Assembly: GCA_002633005.1 (NCBI GenBank)
Contig: NMRA01000556.1
Coordinates: 207,820 to 271,819, forward strand
Source of the DNA: Phoronis australis
Taxonomy: Eukaryota; Phoronida; Phoronidae
Direction of reading: 5' to 3'
Length of the DNA stretch: 64,000 nucleotides
Every line of letters starts with the position of its first letter. Within the stretch, counting starts at the first letter, position 1. Made by a program: the position numbers and the translations under genes. Shown piece after piece: positions 49,837-62,445 of the stretch. The notes below the pieces were generated by a model. It was not told where the DNA came from and ran no database searches. It saw nothing but the letters and a program-made list of their open reading frames with translations.

Positions 49837-52470
49837 TGCTGATGGAATCTCGGATAAAACATTGATACAAAATAACATGGCGGTATAATGCGCCCAACGA
49901 TCACAAAATGGCGAGCAAAGTTCATGCACTGAATAATGGATTTATTTAAACTAAAATAAGCCAAGTAATGCCTACTCAAGGCTTATATATGGCAAACAGA
50001 TTTGGAAATTGGTACATCTTTTTTAAGAAATAAACTTATAATACAGCATTTTCTTTCTAACACACGGATCGTAACCTGTACAAGTTACGCGTCTCCAAAA
50101 TCCACCACGCCATCTTGCGATGTTTAAACTCCATCTTAATAACAAAAGACACGTGCGTAACCACTCCGCGCAGGTTCTGGTAGGCATGAACTGTTGGAAT
50201 GGCCATAAAGCTAACCAGTCGCATACTCACATAAGACGAAAACCGTCAAGCAGGTGTAATAGCACACCCGCCATTTGGAAATCTATGAAATGTGTATTTA
50301 CAACAAAAAATCTTTTGCTGCTTTTCAGCTAGAGATGGATAAAAGGGCCTATTCAGGGTGGGAGACGCTCGGGCACCTAGGCAACAAGGTTTTGGCCTCT
50401 TACTTAAAGCGTGGAAAAGTCGCTGGTGAAGTATTTGAATTGGATCAACACTGTCGGAATACGGCCTGTACATGTAGCATTCCAATATCCCATTTATATA
50501 TCGGGCGTTCCGTAATGACGTGATAAATCGTCGCGAGATAGCGACATTTACAATAGAAGGATATAATTTCACTAGTTTCACTTGAGAGTGTGTTGCGTCT
50601 TTCGCATCCTCCACCCCCCCNCCCCCCCCCTCCTCCCTCATCTGCCCCTCTCTCTATCCTGCTACTTTAACAGAGCACAGATGCAGTGTTCTACTATCTG
50701 ACGAAATGCTTACAATGTATCACTAAAAAGCCATACACTCACGACTAACCATAAACTAAACACACAGAGTCTTTTAATTGCAAACCCTTATTGTATATAC
50801 GTAAACTCGTATCCCGCAAAGACAATGTTCTCACCATAGGGATTTGCGCCACAATTGATATCAATGGGATCGTGGATGGGACGCACTTATGTACTGACTC
50901 ACCTTGAACAAACGAAGGTGTGGGCTTCTTCACTTCCCGGAACCTTTAATCCAAGTGACTCGATAGATTTTTTGCCCCTCCTCGACCACCGAGTGATTAA
51001 GGGCGAATCTGACGCACAAGCCTCTTGCTTAACTATCTAAATGAACCCTGACGGAGTTTGAGATCTCGCACTCTGCGAAACCTTGCCAACAAACAAGGCC
51101 TCGAAAATGTGTAAAATCCATTAAGTTATTTACCTAAGGCTATGAGGTAACGGTATACGGATCGACACTTTTCATCATGTTGATTAGAAACAAACAATTT
51201 ATCGGATTCAGGTATCACGAGGTATCTTGAGATTTTTTTGCGCCGCTTGCAAATCACTAGAAGTAAACATTGCGTTTTGATTGACTTAGTGCTTTCTCCT
51301 GGCTCACTTTCCTCGGGGCCGTTATGTAGGATCAGAAAACACACACCACACTCGCAATACTGATTGTAATGAATGGGAATGAGAGTGCATTTGAAGAGTT
51401 GGCATTTGAAACCGAAATTCTAGTAAGTACAAATTCGAACTAAATTTCATTCTTAGAATCAAATTGGAGGTTTGTGTTTTGGACTGGTCGTCCACATCCC
51501 ATATAATGTAATAATGACTGTCTGGTGACAACTATGAAGTTCTACTGTTTGTTAATAAAAATAAATTACCAACGATTTCAAACTGTTTGAGTTCGTGTAG
51601 GATTTACTGTTCAAATTATTAAGCTGAAACATCTACCATGACAAAATACTTGACTGCAGGCAATCTGAATCGAAACTTCAGCTCCATATTTTATAGACAT
51701 AAACAGTTACATGTATGAGTGCAAAAACACCTTCCTTGCGCATGCTGAGTTTTTTGTATCAGACCTCCGTTAAAACCATCGACTGCCTTTTACATTTACC
51801 TTGCATTTTCAAGCATAACACTTTTCCGTTAGACTGTGCTGGTTGAGATTTGAACATAACTAGAAAATAAGCCAACACAATATTCTTCGCTCATCATTCG
51901 CCGGCAAAATTCGGCTGACGTTTTCTGGACCACACCGTCGTGTTACGGCGAGATTAATCGCAAAGTATTCTAACATGTGTTCTGACAGTGACATTTCTAG
52001 CTATAATATCGCATGGTCGGTTGAAATAGAACGCCCGATTTTCATGCGATTTTTTCCATACGGCAGAAGCCATGCACGAAAATCGGATTACTTACTGTCT
52101 ACACAGTCCAAATGTGGTCGCCGACTTTGTACACTTTATACAAAAGTCTGGCTATGTAGAAAGAGTCTTTGTTGACCATACTTTATAATACAAATGCGCG
52201 TAACCCGCCCCAAGTTAGCCTTGCCTCTTTTCTTACTGCTACCGCTTCAGTCACGGGCGAGAGATTATTAAGCATTGTATAACCAGCGGCACTGCTAATG
52301 AGGCGGAAGTTCGTACGAGTTCCGCCTACACCATTAGGTAATAATTATTAGGAAAAAAGATTCGTGATTAACAGCTGAATCGGCTGCCACCATTAGCACG
52401 TCTCATCACTGGGGCTATGTAAGCGTAAACATGCTATGAAAACGGATATGGTTGATGCAGTGCTGCATAT

Positions 52471-52970
52471 TTCTGATTTATGTCTGATATAAATCGGAAT
52501 TATGTATGACATGAATCGGATTTATATCTGAAATAAGTCAGATTTATGTCAGACATAAATGAATTTAGGTCTGACATAATTCTTAAATAATATCGTACAC
52601 AAGTCATTATGGTCAGCATTATTTTTCTATTTAAGTGAAAGATAAACAAGATTGATATCCGACATTATTCTATTTATATCAGACATGAATCGTATTTATG
52701 TCTGGCATAAGTCAGCCAATGAATGAGATTTCCCGTACCTTCATTGATTCATTTTATGTCCCATATAAACATAATACGGGTGGGTTTCAATATGATTTAC
52801 ATTCGATGTATGGTTGGCAATAATTTATGTTCGATATTATTCGAGAATTCTTTAACATATTAATTATTTTATAGACATTAATATTTATGTCTCTCATAAA
52901 TCTGATTGACGCCAAGACATAATTCGCATTGGTGTCAGATACAACTTCGATTTATGTCAGACACAAATCC
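52471..52970. repeat. Cluster of short palindromic TTTATGTC/GACATAAA motifs
   Basis: Over 500 bases, variants of TTATGTCTGACATAA recur roughly every 20-50 bases in both orientations, often as local hairpins such as TTTATGTCAGACATAAA. The region is AT-rich and non-coding. It looks like an array of hairpins and not like a simple tandem repeat. Confidence 0.8.
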
Positions 52971-55235
52971 AAAATGTGTAGCGCTTCGCAAGCCACAGGC
53001 GGAGGATATCGGGCCAAAGAAAGAAACATATTTTTACGTTGGAGCGCATTTTAGAACTCGGCTGAACATGAGATGACCGAACCGGACCCCGATTGCCGTG
53101 TAAGATATATGTACAAGACTTTTGGAGCTTGACAAGACGGAGTGTAAAGAGGTGAGCACCGATGCGATCATTCAATTAACATTGAGAGATGGAGTGCTTC
53201 CAATTTTACTTCTACATTCGTTCCAGTCAAGAAACACATCGGACTAACGTCTACACAGTCTGAATCCAAAACAACCCGAAAAGATAATGAAACGTAGGGA
53301 TTATGCCGAACACGTTCAACTGCACGTATTATTTATTCTTGCACAGGATGTGACAAGTGCACGACCTAAAAAAGAATTCATAAGTTCATTTTCCAAACCC
53401 TTTAAGTTTCTTTAATCAAAAATATCTTAATTCTGGATTGATATTTAATTAAGTATGCCTGAAATTACTTAATATTAACAACTGCCTCACATCACTAACC
53501 ATACAGTACCATCCTCACATAATTTTGTACTTCAAAAATAGAAGAGCGTAGCTAAAAAGTTGCTTATCGGACACTCCTTACCTATCTTCACCCTTTGAAG
53601 GACGAACTTTTATGACTCCTTTGAAGAAATTAGAAAGTGTCACAAATAATTGTATACATAATCAAGACTGCCAAAGTGCAGTCGAGTTTGATTTCCGGAA
53701 TGCCGCAGACCTCTAACCTGCGGAGTTACTGAAAACTTCTACCAATGTGCCCATCTTTCAAAACTGATGGTTAAGGCGTTTTTACATGGCATAAATCTAC
53801 GAAACCCTACACAATATCACAGCACTGTACAAAAAACATGGCATGGTAGGATCATGATGCGAGATGAACACACTATCTCCGAAGTCCGACTTCGACTACA
53901 TTCCTGGCATTCCTTCACGTGAATGTTTTATCAAGAAGATTATGTCTAGAGAAGAACTAGAGACGAGCGTAGACACAGCTTGGAAAATTCAACGAAACAC
54001 TCTAACAATGCAACACTGCCATCTTTGACAATGCTACGTGTAAAGAAAATGCCTAAACTGGACACGTGCCTATTGAGTAGCTTACCACGTTGGGTTACAT
54101 TCAGTGGAGGCCAAAAATTGCTCGATCAAATGAACCAAACATTTTAGGAGTTTGACAAGAACATGCAAGTATTCGAACAGTGGCAGATTTTGGATGCTAT
54201 ATAGGGAAGGGGGCAACCGCAGTTTTGAGAGAAAACATCTATCTAAGCCCTAATACGTCATGCTGACGGCATTGTTGTTTTTCCCTTTTTGATCATGCAC
54301 GCCATTCTCTCCGGAGAAATGACATTATTAATTCTTTGTAACGTGTTCGTAACGTAGCCTGTCCTAATTTCGTAGCCTGTGCTACGCAAATAATCGTTTA
54401 ACGTAATTTATCAACTTATTTGCATGCATGCAGCATGTGCATTCAGTAGACCCAAGGAATTTGCAAAACCGCAAGATCACACCACAGTTCTCGAGATACC
54501 GCCATGCATTACTGTCGGAACACGCTATCTTTCTCGCAAGTGTCTTGCGAGCTATGTTCCGTAGACCAGTTTTGCGCATGCAATAAAATGGAAATAAATT
54601 AGTAGCATTTTAAAGAGTGTCGCGAATTCGCAAAAATGTTTGTCGCGGGAGCAGTGCGGACCACTGTTCAAAATCCAATTGCTCTGTTGCAAACGTAGCT
54701 TTTTGAATTCCGGCATTCTATCTTGGCAGCGACAAACAGGTTCATATTAAAGACCTAACGGGTGGGGCCTTAGCTCCTTCGCAACTTCGGTTAAAAATTC
54801 CATCGACGTCCGCCAATAACTGTTTTAATTAAAACCGAAGAGCCAAATGACTGCAGACTGACAAACGCGAAAACATACTTAACCTCGTTTCGGGTCTTAC
54901 TTGGGGAGGATGAACGATTCGCGACCTGTAGTAATCCTTTCGATGACGCAAGAGTTAAAGGGGAGTAAACCCGCACGGTCTGTTGAAAAAACATTTGATT
55001 TGGGCCCCTTGCCTTATAAAATCAGCCTCGAATTGTACCTTGCTGAGGTTAGTCACGGCTTGCAGCATAACTGGTACTGTAGGTGATTGCTTCATGTCAG
55101 GCCTTATTGGGTTGTTTGAGTGGTTAAATTCAGTGACCAGTGCAGTATGGCCGTCCGGGTAATTTTAGGCGATTTTTTTATGTGCAAGTTCTATTCAAAC
55201 AATGGATAAGAACGCGATTACGTTGACTTGGACAT

Positions 55236-55402
55236 GGGCGCACCCGGGGGGGGGGGAGTCGGGAGGCTCAAATGAGCCCCCTATTTGGCGAAGGCAGGGA
55301 CTTCCAAAAGTCGGCGAATGCACAATAGGGTAACCCGCTAATCTTAGTAAAAGATCCACATTCCCCAACATTAGAGCCCCCATTTTTAGGCTGGGTGCGC
55401 AC
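55236..55402. mobile_element. MITE-like element, same family as 5299-5546
   Basis: The ends are GGGCGCACCC and GGGTGCGCAC. Both ends carry a GGGGGCTC-type inner block, and a G-run follows the left end. No coding capacity. Confidence 0.65.
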
Positions 55403-57148
55403 GTGTTGGTACAGCAAATATACCTGTAACAGTGAAGATAGTTAAATGTTTCCGACCATAGTTTATAGCGTCACAACCCTTTCCCCTTTCGTACTGTAGT
55501 CTGGAAAGAGCGTCCACGCACTTTGCAGACGGTTTTGAAACGCGAGTTTTTACTTTTACTGACTCATTGACAGTTCACATTGGCAAAACATCGTCCCATC
55601 GCTTTTGTTTGTGCAGTCGGACTCAAGGAACCGTCATTGGTGAAAATAAATAGTCGATATTCGTAGTCAAGATGAAATAGAAATTACACATGTAGATAAA
55701 CAATGATTTGAAATCATTTTCACACATTTGCATGCATAAGCATGAATAATATAAATGTCCCCATATGTCTAGATTTAATCCCACAAGTATCGTCTAGGAG
55801 ATAATTGTCGCTCAGTACTCACCCAGTGTCCAGGTTTTAACGTAGCTCGACGTCGGAAACCATGATCAGAAAAACGAATTAAGACAAAACAGCATGTAAT
55901 TACAGACACGATGATTCATGTGCAGTGTGAGCGCATTCTGTCATAGCTACTGTGGGACTGTGAACGATAACACACAAGTATGAACAATTCTTTACATAAG
56001 CATCGGCACCTTGAACTACATGGCGCTAGATTCATACTTACTGAATATTGAATCAAGTTATTCCAAGCGCAATCCATGTCAGAAACAAATTCTTGGGGCA
56101 AATGAAAAAAAGCTTGACTCAGTGGCCTAGCCGGGTTAATTTGGCGATAAGACAGAATTCATTAAGAAAATCCCTGACTCCATTTGTCAAATACTGAGAC
56201 TTAAAGAACAGAGCTGACGCTAGATATACAACGACCGAGGGCCAATTAACTTCAATCAACAAGCACTGAATTAGATGTAGAGACAGAAATATCATCGAGT
56301 TATCGCCACTGTTCTGCGCAAGGCGACTTATGGGTGATAAAACGTCATTTGAAATCTTAAATACGCAGAAGTAATTCTCATTTTTACTCCATAATTCGAA
56401 CATAAAAAATAACGAATTGAGCTCAAATGATTTTCGTTTAACTTCGTTCCATGTTTTCCGCATATTTCAAATGGTGTTCGTGGCTTCCAAGAACTGTGAA
56501 GAACTCTGAAGTCACCGGCAGATATGTTATGAAACATCATGCGTGACTCGTCGGTTGTGCTCGTCCGCCTGTCACCACCGCACGGATAAGACGCAGCGCG
56601 ACTACAAGCTCATTCATGTGCCGTTTTGTGAGTCGGCGCAGAATTTATTAATAATTTAATTTAAAGAGAACCAACTCCATTGTCTGTTTGAAGTTTTACG
56701 ACACCACAAATAAGTAGACAGGTATCAATTATTGTGGTAAGCGTGCCTGAATTTCCGTAAAACATTCCAAAAATTGTCACGTTCTGTTTTATACTGGTTT
56801 ATAGTACTGACACAATTGCCCATAATTTTACTATGACCATTTGAAGACAACTGCTCGAGACATCAATCAACTCTACTCACTACTAATTTCTATTAAAACG
56901 ATTTCACAAAATAAAACTACGTGTCTGCAACAATGACAATTAAATTCAATAATTATCGTCGTAACCTTTGCAAAAACACAGCAAAGTGCGACCACTGAAT
57001 TGCATTCATAGTAGAATTTGCTCGGTCCACAAAAACTAAAGTTACATACAGTGTACACTATATACCACGTGTTAGTTCCACCATAAGGGTTCATGTTATC
57101 GTCTTCTATTTGAGCACGTACAATCAATATCCCATTACACCAAGCTAC

Positions 57149-57222
57149 TTATAAACACATATCGCTTGGTATGAGCAGGGTTCCATCTGTCGCACTAAAT
57201 TTCAATAACACTTGATTAATCC
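57149..57222 (-). CDS. Secreted 127-aa protein, exon 4 and stop
   Basis: The acceptor CTTCGAAATTCAG is followed by GINQVLLKFSATDGTLLIPS, then DMCL and TAA. A - strand AATAAA at 56649-56644 would give a 3' UTR of about 0.5 kb. Confidence 0.5.
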
Positions 57223-58507
57223 CTGAATTTCGAAGACACAGTCTCCACACTTTGTTGTTATGTTGTAAATATTGAATGACACACAACGCGACTCCATCAC
57301 AAATGTTGAGCCTGTCCATTTGACGATGCGGAATCGGTGAGATATAAGAAATGACAGTCGCTAACCAGATCCTCGATAGTGTTTACGATATTGATGTAAA
57401 TGGCAATCAGTCATAACTTGTGCTAAGAACGTTCTCTAATAATGGTAATACCGACATGTATTTTTCATTATTCATGTGCACCAAATGCACAAGGCATCCT
57501 AATACGTCCGATGACTTCACTGGCCTACCTGTTGGCAGTAGACAATTACCCGTTCAGCACCAATGGATATAACGTCGTTTAAAACATGTGCAAGGGGATA
57601 ACAATGTCGATATTTTAATACTGTTAGTATGTGTGCCAAATTTTACAAGATCACTCTTCGGACCACCTAAACTCCGTTAATTGTTTCTGCGGCCAGGGTC
57701 TGTTACCTTCATCTTTTGAATCATTCACGCCGTGTATCTTAAAGCAAAGCGCAATCTTGAAGATTTCGTCAACTGAGTTACATTTATTTTTTGTAGAAGT
57801 AACATAATGTGGAACTTGTTCTTTTATAAGTAGTCTCATACGTCAGCATGGCCATGACATTCCGTCAACAAGTTTGAAAACTGAAAGTTGCCGGTACCGA
57901 ATCTAGAATGCACAGGGTTACATGTGTATGGGCTTTTCTAAACATAGGTACTGGACGAAGTCGTACCTTTGGCTATCCTTTTTCGCATACGTTTAGGGGT
58001 GTTCCGCGGTACCTGATAATGAAAGCGGATAAACACTTCTCCAAAGGACGGAACATTCATATCTGACAAAAAAAAATATGCTAATTAGTGGGGAAAGCTA
58101 GATAAAGTTCCATAAATATGAGAACTTTTGATTATGGGATAAAAGTAGTAATAGCAACTTGTTTGTTTAAAAGTTTCTTGAATACAATCTGTTAATACAT
58201 GTACATACTGGCGGCGGTGAGCTGCCTCGTGATATCTAAGGGACCGGTGAGTTGACAAAAATCGTGTAGCTAATGTTAACCAATCGTTATGTAGGGAACT
58301 GTTACAATTTTAAGATGCATGATCTCATTAAATTGTGATTATGCACATGAAGTATTAACCATCAAACAACTCCGGGAATCCCAGTACGCAGGAAGCCATA
58401 CGAAATTCTCGTTTTGCGACACTATTTCTGTGTACATGAGTATGGTGGCTCACGGAGGACGAAGACCCGATGCCGGCCAAGAGAACAAAGAAGGCATGTA
58501 ATTTCAT
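57149..58507 (-). CDS. Novel-looking secreted protein, four exons, 127 aa
   Basis: Exons in order are 58507-58360, 58062-57967, 57772-57707 and 57222-57149. All three junctions are phase 1 and the 384-base joined frame is open to TAA. The signal peptide is MKLHAFFVLLAGIGSSSS. A dibasic KR follows at 32-33, and a polybasic KRMRKR at 73-78 would release a 39-residue segment, as in a prohormone. The C-terminal part is beta-rich with DEIFKIALCFKI and QVLLKFSATDGTLLIPSDMC. Cysteines are at 40, 91 and 126 only. I recognise no family. The weak point is the exon 1 donor (GTTAAT); the acceptors of exons 2 and 4 are good. The alternative is that exon 1 belongs elsewhere or ends as a 50-aa protein at TAA 58355. 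Confidence 0.5.
57707..57772 (-). CDS. Secreted 127-aa protein, exon 3
   Basis: The exon is 66 bases, phase 1-1, between acceptor GTAACTCAG and donor GTAACA. It encodes VDEIFKIALCFKIHGVNDSK and then DE. The acceptor's pyrimidine tract is poor. Confidence 0.45.
57967..58062 (-). CDS. Secreted 127-aa protein, exon 2
   Basis: The exon is 96 bases, phase 1-1, with a strong pyrimidine tract (nine T's before GTCAG) and donor GTACGA. It encodes MNVPSFGEVFIRFHYQVPRN and then TPKRMRKRIAK. It was found by splice signals and phase. Confidence 0.5.
58360..58507 (-). CDS. Secreted 127-aa protein, exon 1
   Basis: It encodes the signal peptide, a His-rich propeptide-like stretch, KR at 32-33 and REFRMASCVLGFPELF. 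The frame is open further upstream, but the hydrophobic start at 58507 is the best initiator. It leaves one base at GATG|GTTAAT. If not spliced, the frame ends after FDG at 58355. Confidence 0.45.
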
Positions 58508-60409
58508 TTTGTCGCCACCTTGGACGACATTCAACATCACTCCATCTTGTGTCTTTGGTAGAGCTAATTCCACAACGCCCACAATTCTTAGGACGACACA
58601 GGAATGCCTGAGCACAGCAAAGTGAATAAATACACAGTTTTTATCATTTGTTTACTTCACTATCAAATAACGATTGCGTAATTTTGGAATCGCATGTTTT
58701 TACGTGCATCAGTTGCTTTGCATTTTTAAACCGCATTTTACTTACAACATTTTTCTTTCTCCGGTTATATTTGTACACGCAGTTCTCTAGGAAGTCACTA
58801 GGTGAAGCTTAATGTAAATTTATTAAAGGAGCTTCGATTCAAAGCTTGGGACAGCAGATGAGGCGTTTGGTTATTAATCCTTAAAGTTATCCCTACAGAG
58901 GGTGCTACTATAGTTACACGTCGTAGTTGTTACTGCATCATTCAACAGCAGGTCTGGACTATTGAAATTAATGGTTAGTACGCAACGATCTAGTATTTTA
59001 TCGTTCCTTTTCCGCCCATGCACAATCACAGAGCATAACTGCTGTTTTAACTGCACAATAGGAGGCGTGTTCACTAGTATATAATTTCAGTTGTTTTGAA
59101 TACTACAAGACCAGCTAAGTCTTAATTGTTCCCACGTCTTCTCAGAGTGATAATTACTCATACCACGGCATAATTTGCCGTTCTCTTCCAATTATTCGAG
59201 ACCGGGATGGAAAAACCGATTATCATCGTCCATTGTTTTTCTCCGATGAATCGCGTTTGCAACGCTGTTGGATGGGCGTCGTAACTGACCTCCGGACAGA
59301 GTGTTGCTAGTGATTGCTATAAGATTTGTCACAACTTGATCCTTACACACGAGAAATGCTTGACATTCCTGGTCTTGAAAAAAAAAACTGGCTGTTAAAT
59401 TCTAACAAGCAATTTCAACTCAACTAAAATATAATCTAAACGCTTCCTAATTTGGGAAGATATATGCACCTTTGCTGGATTAAATTTTAAATTCTAAATT
59501 CTAAATTCAATAAGATACTCGCTTATTTGTGCTGACCTGTTGTTAAGGTCAGGCAACAGATTTATGTGCAAAACCGCTTAATATTCCCTCTAAGATATTA
59601 TAGATTTATACCACTCACCGCTATTTAACTGACCACAACTCATTCTTCTCTCAAACGAGACTACTGCTTTCTGATAATGAAAATAGTTCGTCATTGCCTA
59701 AAACCATGCTCGGTGTATAAAATGGCTGACTTTCACGAGAGAGTGAGATTGTTGAGCTTAGTCCCAAGCATACAGTGCAAAAGAACTGTCTGTTACATCC
59801 GAGCAAAGAAATCATCATTGATGCGGACAAATCGATATGGTAAGTGAATTAAATAAAAAAACAGCTTCAGACGAAAGGTTTGTTTCTTGGCCTAAAAGGT
59901 ATAGACCGGGAAATTTATAAACGCAAACGTTCACCCAACTTGCAAAGAGATATAAAGCGCATCCCACCAACCATTCGCTCTCCCCGTTACCTCAGTACGC
60001 TAACATCGGACACGTTGCTAACATAACACACAGACTAAGCTTAAGACAACCCCATACAAGAGTCATTTGGATGAATGGGTGTCACTTTTTGCCTAACATA
60101 GACTCTTTAGACAACCCAAAAGAGAAACAGTTGGATTGGAATGACTGTTGATGTAGACACCACGCGCGCACATCGGCTGATCCGGAACAAACGCAGATTT
60201 TCCGTCGGGTGAACGCTTCCTCAGTGCGATGTGCGAACTTCTGACTTGAAGCCAATCATTCTCAATTTTGAAAGTGGAAAGACTTGCCATATGACTGAAG
60301 TCGCACGCGCGGAGATAACTTACACTTCCGAGAGGAAATACGCGATCCCGTGGTCTGTCTGCCATGCATGTGCCCTACATGTATCCATGCAGTACCTTCA
60401 TTGTTCAGT
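58508..60409. other. Upstream region of the 127-aa gene; no other gene seen
   Basis: A TATTTATT-like AT box lies about 120 bases upstream of the 58507 start, on the - strand. Otherwise there are only short, unsupported open frames. Confidence 0.4.
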
Positions 60410-61362
60410 GGCGGTTCTAGGATATCACAGGGGGGGGGCAACATTTTGTCTCTAAACATTCGCTCAAAGTACGATTGTAGATGCGCATAGCACCGAATAG
60501 GGGGAGGTCGGGAGGGCGGTTTGCCCCCCTCCCGCCCAGGAAATGTTTCTGTTTTTTCCTCTAAATATCAAGCATTTTCCTTTATTCCCGAAGTATTATC
60601 CAAGAAAAAAAGGCAAAAAAGAAGGCGCCAACCAGGAAAATCTGCAAGTACCACAGACTCGAACTCACTACCTAGCGGAGAGAGCGCCTGCTTCTGCACC
60701 ACCACGATTTAACTCCTAATGTGACACTAAGAAACTGACTTGTTTATGGTCCACAGCGATTGCTCGTGAAACCTCCTTCTTTTTGTAATGCTTATTACAT
60801 GTTTTATATTTTGTGCAATCAGTTCGTAACAAATTTGTTGTATTTAAAATAGTCTTCACTTGCCCAAAAGAGCAAATCCGCGTTTTGTGTTGGCAATAAT
60901 GACGTGATTGCTTTGGAAATCGCCTTAAGTTAAGATTTGACAAAGAGAAAATTATGAGTTTCTGAGTGATTCACTAAAGCTTTGATTAAAATTGACATCT
61001 TACCAGCAGCTTCCGTTTTTTTCACCATCACTCAGATTTCATTTTCTTTCAAAAATGAAGTAATTTTCTTCATTGCGCAGTGAAGCAGACGACTGAAACG
61101 GAGTCGTAATGCCCAGCGCCACTGCCGGTCGCCTGAGATATCGCGGGAGAGCATACTTAGCCATAGTTCCGTTACGATTGCGCCGTGTTCCGAATTTGAC
61201 ACTTGAAATTGGATCTGAGTTCCCCCACCCGTTTCAGCCGAACAATTTTAATTACCGGAGTTAATTAATAAACTCAACATTTCCTTACGCGCTTGCTGTT
61301 TTATTTTTTTACGGCAGCCAAGGGGGGGGNNNNGCCCCCCGGGCCCCCCTAAATCTGCCTAT
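60410..61362. mobile_element. Large MITE-like element with G-run/C-run termini
   Basis: The left end, CAGTGGCGGTTCTAGG followed by a G-run, resembles the reverse complement of the right end (C-run, then CTAAATCTGCCTATG). A hairpin of GGGAGGGCGG and its complement lies near 60510. NNNN at 61330-61333 falls in the right G/C-run, so its length is unknown. It contains a tRNA-like piece at 60650-60708 but no transposase. Confidence 0.45.
60650..60708 (-). mobile_element. tRNA-like SINE piece inside the element
   Basis: On the - strand, GTGGTGCAGAAGCAGGCG (A-box region) is followed by GAGTTCGAGTC (B-box-like, 60666-60656). It is degenerate and not a functional tRNA. Confidence 0.4.
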
Positions 61363-61581
61363 GTTGTTTTGGTCAATTTGACAAGTTTGCGTTCCTAAAT
61401 AACCATAGCTTCATGGATCAAATGAAACTCATCGATTGCTTGAACAGAAACATTCATTGACACAAAATTGATTCATTGGAGTTTGAGGTTTGCGACTTAG
61501 TCTTGACTAAATTAGCGCAGCGTGAGACTTTAATTACATGTAATTCAGACACGTGACCTGTATGTAAATACTTATGCGGGA

Positions 61582-61953
61582 TTAAGGCGGAGTCCCAGTG
61601 GAACACAACTTGTTGGTTATCAATAGGGCCATCCCGGAACTCTCCATCGACCCGGAGATAAGAAAGTACGTGATCTCATTTTGGAAATCAGGCACATTTT
61701 CGTGTTTCTCATTGATGCCGGGAAGGCGAAGCTGGAATTTCAGATCACGCATCCACGGGTACTTGTCCAGTTTATCAAAAAGTTCACGTCGGAGTTGCAG
61801 CCCACAGCACAGCAGCAAAAAATGTGCTTCGTTGGCATTGGAAGGACGAGTAGAATATTGTAACCAAAAATCTTGTAAAGAATCAGAAAACAACAACGGT
61901 CCCTCATTGCCAACTTCCATGGTTTCGGTGCCCAACGAAACAAAATATAAAGC
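61582..61953 (-). pseudogene. Probable C-terminal fragment of a LINE reverse transcriptase
   Basis: A - strand frame is open from about 61953 to a stop at 61582. It contains NEAHFLLLCCGLQLRRELFD, then DFQNEITYFLISGS. This fits the region downstream of the reverse transcriptase domain in several non-LTR retrotransposons, where a CxxC...HFLxxCP...R..LF motif is followed by an F...YLLSG block. The paired cysteines of that motif are missing, so it is decayed or only distantly related. A host exon is the alternative, because composition is good and a possible acceptor precedes it. Confidence 0.4.
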
Positions 61954-62445
61954 CTGTGCTACTCATAATATAATCACTCAATTAGCAAGTCCGTTTGCAG
62001 TAATCACCGGCCGGCAATTCTGAAACTTCGACAACAATGAGTCACGTCACCCCATTATCCCTGCATGCACTGCAAGGTGGCAGGGAACGGCAAAGATTAA
62101 ATGTGAGGTAACCGTGTGTACACGTTTTAGTGAAAACGACGCTATAATGTTGTTTTTCTATAATAATGGGTCATTATTGGCGAAAATCTAAGGTTTCTGA
62201 AATTAAACTTAGCACAGAATCAATATTGAAGCTGTGCTGTTGCAGGCTAACGCTCTACTGGTAGAGACGCTCTACTGGTAGAGCGTGTAACAGGTAAAGA
62301 GGCCGGTAAATGCCTGTCTGACAACGCTGATAATTGGCTAACCGAATAACTTCGATAGGTTATCCCATCCAACTATAACCCTAATGACACTTTAAAGTGA
62401 CATAATTGAATCGGACATTTTAACCAGCACTGCCTTTGGACTGAC

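Larger units (their letters stand above)
46516..57148. other. Repeat-rich intergenic region; no supported gene
   Basis: Apart from the elements listed separately, I see isolated open frames only. Two exon-like pieces deserve mention: 56091-56042 on the - strand, with a good pyrimidine tract and a perfect GTAAGT donor around EFVSDMDCAWNNLIQYS, and 50330-50520 on the + strand after a strong acceptor. Neither could be joined into a gene. An N at 50621 lies in a C-run. Confidence 0.4.

Noticed and set aside
50330-50520. + strand frame after a strong acceptor (CTGCTTTTCAG)
   Set aside because: A longer open frame exists on the other strand, no domain is visible, and no upstream exon or signal peptide could be linked.
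51126-51290. - strand phase 1-1 exon-like frame with a CAG acceptor and GTAAAT donor
   Set aside because: There is no pyrimidine tract, no recognisable domain and no partner exon. The open length is within chance for AT-rich DNA.
56042-56091. 50-base - strand exon with a strong acceptor and a perfect GTAAGT donor
   Set aside because: It encodes only 17 residues and leaves in phase 0. The neighbouring candidate piece near 55.83 kb is out of phase, so no gene model could be built.
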